Shown piece after piece: positions 5,525-6,438 of a DNA stretch of 6,438 nucleotides. The notes beneath the pieces are model-generated. The model ran no database searches, was not told the DNA's origin, and was given only the letters and a program-made list of their open reading frames with translations. Each line of letters starts with the position of its first letter. The first letter of the stretch is position 1. The DNA is from Chloroflexota bacterium. Its GTDB lineage: Bacteria > Chloroflexota > Dehalococcoidia > Lucifugimonadales > JAPUKM01. The position numbers and the translations under genes were made by a program. The stretch covers positions 1-6,438 of the forward strand of contig JAPUKM010000242.1 in the NCBI GenBank assembly GCA_027295645.1. The letters run 5' to 3'.

Positions 5525-6118
5525 CTACTTCCTGCCGAACGTCAGCCACGCCGACGGGCGGCGTCCACGCTCGTCGCCGTCCCGTCTCGCCGTGAGCCTG
5601 AGCGGAAGTGCCGCCAGCTCGGCATCGGTCACCCCCGGCCCAAACTCATTGCCCGCCGTCTTGAGAAACACGTACAGCAGGTACGTGCCCTCCGGGGCCA
5701 GCAGCTCCTCAACATTGCGGATATAAGCCTGGCGCCCCTCCTGTGGCAGGCTGTGGAAGCAGCCCAGGTCCAGCACCAGGTCGTAGGGCCCGGCCAACGT
5801 CGATGCCTTCGTGACGTCGCCCACCCGCAGTTCCACGTCGACCCCCGCCTGGCGCGCCTTCCGCCGTGCCGCGCGTATCGCCCGCCCGACGAAATCGACG
5901 CCGGTCGCCTCCCAGCCGTGCCGGGCCAGCGTGATCACGTTCGTGCCCGTGCCGCAGCCCAGATCGAGCGCCCTGCCCGGAGGGTGGCTTTCGATAAACT
6001 CCATCAGCTCCCGCGGCGAGACGCCGGTATCCCACGGCGGCTTGAACAGATACCACAGGTTGAAGAGCAATCGCCTGGGCCCGAGGCTGGAGAGCAGTCG
6101 TCGTAGGAGCCCCCGCAT
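5525..6118 (-). CDS. Class I SAM-dependent methyltransferase, substrate unknown
   Basis: The 197-residue protein has the Rossmann-type methyltransferase core. Motif I is LDLGCGTGTN (51-60), the end of strand 2 is GVDFVGRAI (73-81), GDV stands at 100-102 and LVLDLGCFHSLP (114-125) is the motif IV region. ELLAPEGTYLLYVF (138-151) is the post-motif strand and turn. The N-terminal FKPPWDTGVSPRELMEF resembles small TehB-like or thiopurine-type methyltransferases of environmental bacteria, but this does not name a substrate. The basic, hydrophobic first 25 residues could form an amphipathic helix. The ATG at 6118 is kept because PPWDTG lies upstream of the next Met (39). There is no good ribosome site before it, and a three-codon mini-ORF stops on it (TAATG). 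The gene is convergent with hemQ across 27 bases, where I see no clear terminator hairpin. It follows the alcohol dehydrogenase on the same strand after a repeat-bearing spacer. Confidence 0.9.
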   Translation of the reverse strand: MRGLLRRLLSSLGPRRLLFNLWYLFKPPWDTGVSPRELMEFIESHPPGRALDLGCGTGTNVITLARHGWEATGVDFVGRAIRAARRKARQAGVDVELRVGDVTKASTLAGPYDLVLDLGCFHSLPQEGRQAYIRNVEELLAPEGTYLLYVFLKTAGNEFGPGVTDAELAALPLRLTARRDGDERGRRPSAWLTFGRK

Positions 6119-6126
6119 TACCGCTT

Positions 6127-6262
6127 CATTTCATAGGTATCCGCCACAGTCGCGGAGCAAGGTCATGGGAGGCCACAGTCAACCGGCTAGCCTTACATTT
6201 TATAGGTATCCGCCACAGTCACAGCCCAAGGTCACTGGGAGGCCGCAGCCAACCAACTAACT
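6127..6262. repeat. Two imperfect 69-base tandem repeats in the methyltransferase upstream region
   Basis: Copy 1 (6127-6195) and copy 2 (6196-about 6262) align at about 57 of 69 positions with one inserted C in copy 2. The best conserved block is ATAGGTATCCGCCACAGTC, identical at 6133-6151 and 6202-6220; AAGGTCA and TGGGAGGCC are also kept. A shorter word, GCCACAGTC, recurs at 6143, 6172 and 6212, with a degraded copy GCCGCAGCC at 6242. On the minus strand each copy ends in a -10-like hexamer (TATAAA at 6204-6199, TATGAA at 6135-6130), 19 bases after a TTG-type hexamer, so the unit may be a duplicated promoter. The repeats fill most of the 152-base gap between the dehydrogenase and methyltransferase genes. 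No terminal inverted repeats or flanking duplications were seen. Confidence 0.8.
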
Positions 6263-6270
6263 GTAAAGCT

Positions 6271-6438
6271 TTAAAATTCAGTGATAACACCGCGGCCCAC
6301 CACTCCACGCTCCAGGTCCGCGTAGGCCTCGTTGATGTCGTCCAGCTTGTACTCGCGGGTGATCAGGTCGTCGATATTGATCTTGCCGGAGCGGTACATC
6401 TCTATGATCGACGGCATATCCACAGCGGGCCGAGCGCC
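6271..6438 (-). CDS. Zinc-dependent alcohol dehydrogenase (MDR family), C-terminal 55 residues only
   Basis: The frame is open from the right edge and ends in TAA at 6273-6271. The 55 residues begin GARPAVDMPSIIEMYRSGKI, continue NIDDLITREYKLDDINEAYA and end in DLERGVVGRGVITEF. This is the classic C-terminus of medium-chain zinc alcohol dehydrogenases, where the helix before GRGVI closes the catalytic domain. The pattern (D-x-P, Y-R-x-G-K-I, D-L-I-T-R-x-Y, I-N-E-A-Y-x-D-L) resembles class III and NDMA-dependent alcohol dehydrogenases. The catalytic zinc and nucleotide-binding residues lie outside the window, so the substrate and the sub-family stay open. A palindromic AAAGCTTT overlaps its stop codon region, but no proper terminator is visible. 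Confidence 0.88.
   Translation of the reverse strand, partial: GARPAVDMPSIIEMYRSGKINIDDLITREYKLDDINEAYADLERGVVGRGVITEF

Noticed and set aside
5811..6260. Plus-strand frame whose end shows a repeated RYPPQS peptide
   Set aside because: The peptide repeat is only the translated tandem DNA repeat, and the rest of the frame is antisense to the methyltransferase.
6127..6262. CRISPR array or mobile element at the tandem repeat
   Set aside because: There are only two diverged adjacent copies, with no regular spacers, no terminal inverted repeats and no transposase nearby.

Overview
The window reads as GC-rich chromosomal DNA from a free-living bacterium. It carries housekeeping genes on both strands and no phage, insertion-sequence, CRISPR or tRNA signature. 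Three gene types hint at Chloroflexota or a similar deep-branching, non-proteobacterial group: a small-type PurL with a separate PurQ, a HemQ/chlorite-dismutase-family protein, and a bS21 ribosomal protein next to YqeY. This assignment is an inference from gene content only.

Left part (1-4628, minus strand). In transcription order this holds rpsU (bS21, TTG start), yqeY (GatB/YqeY domain), purQ, two half-size EamA-type membrane proteins, and purL, which runs off the left edge. rpsU has a strong sigma70-type promoter (TTGACA, 18 bp, TATGAT). A clear intrinsic terminator sits between yqeY and purQ, only about 23 bases before the purQ start. It therefore either ends the rpsU-yqeY transcript or acts as an attenuator in a short purQ leader. 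The purQ-eamA-eamA-purL group is compact: gaps of 87, 10 and 9 bases. PurQ (glutaminase subunit) and PurL (synthetase subunit) together make formylglycinamidine ribonucleotide in purine synthesis. The third subunit, PurS, is not next to them.

Middle part (4629-5497). A divergent control region separates rpsU from the plus-strand hemQ/cld-family gene. That gene has its own promoter (TTGTCT, 17 bp, TATGAT), a strong Shine-Dalgarno sequence and a GTG start, so the apparent upstream ATG starts are not the real ones.

Right part (5498-6438, minus strand). A zinc-type alcohol dehydrogenase enters from the right edge (last 55 residues only). It is followed by a 150-base intergenic stretch with two imperfect 69-base tandem repeats, then a small class I SAM-dependent methyltransferase that converges on hemQ.

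Points most worth a second look: the split EamA pair inside the purine operon (a single-base change would fuse it into one normal 10-helix transporter), the terminator just upstream of purQ, and the tandem repeat containing promoter-like elements in front of the methyltransferase.
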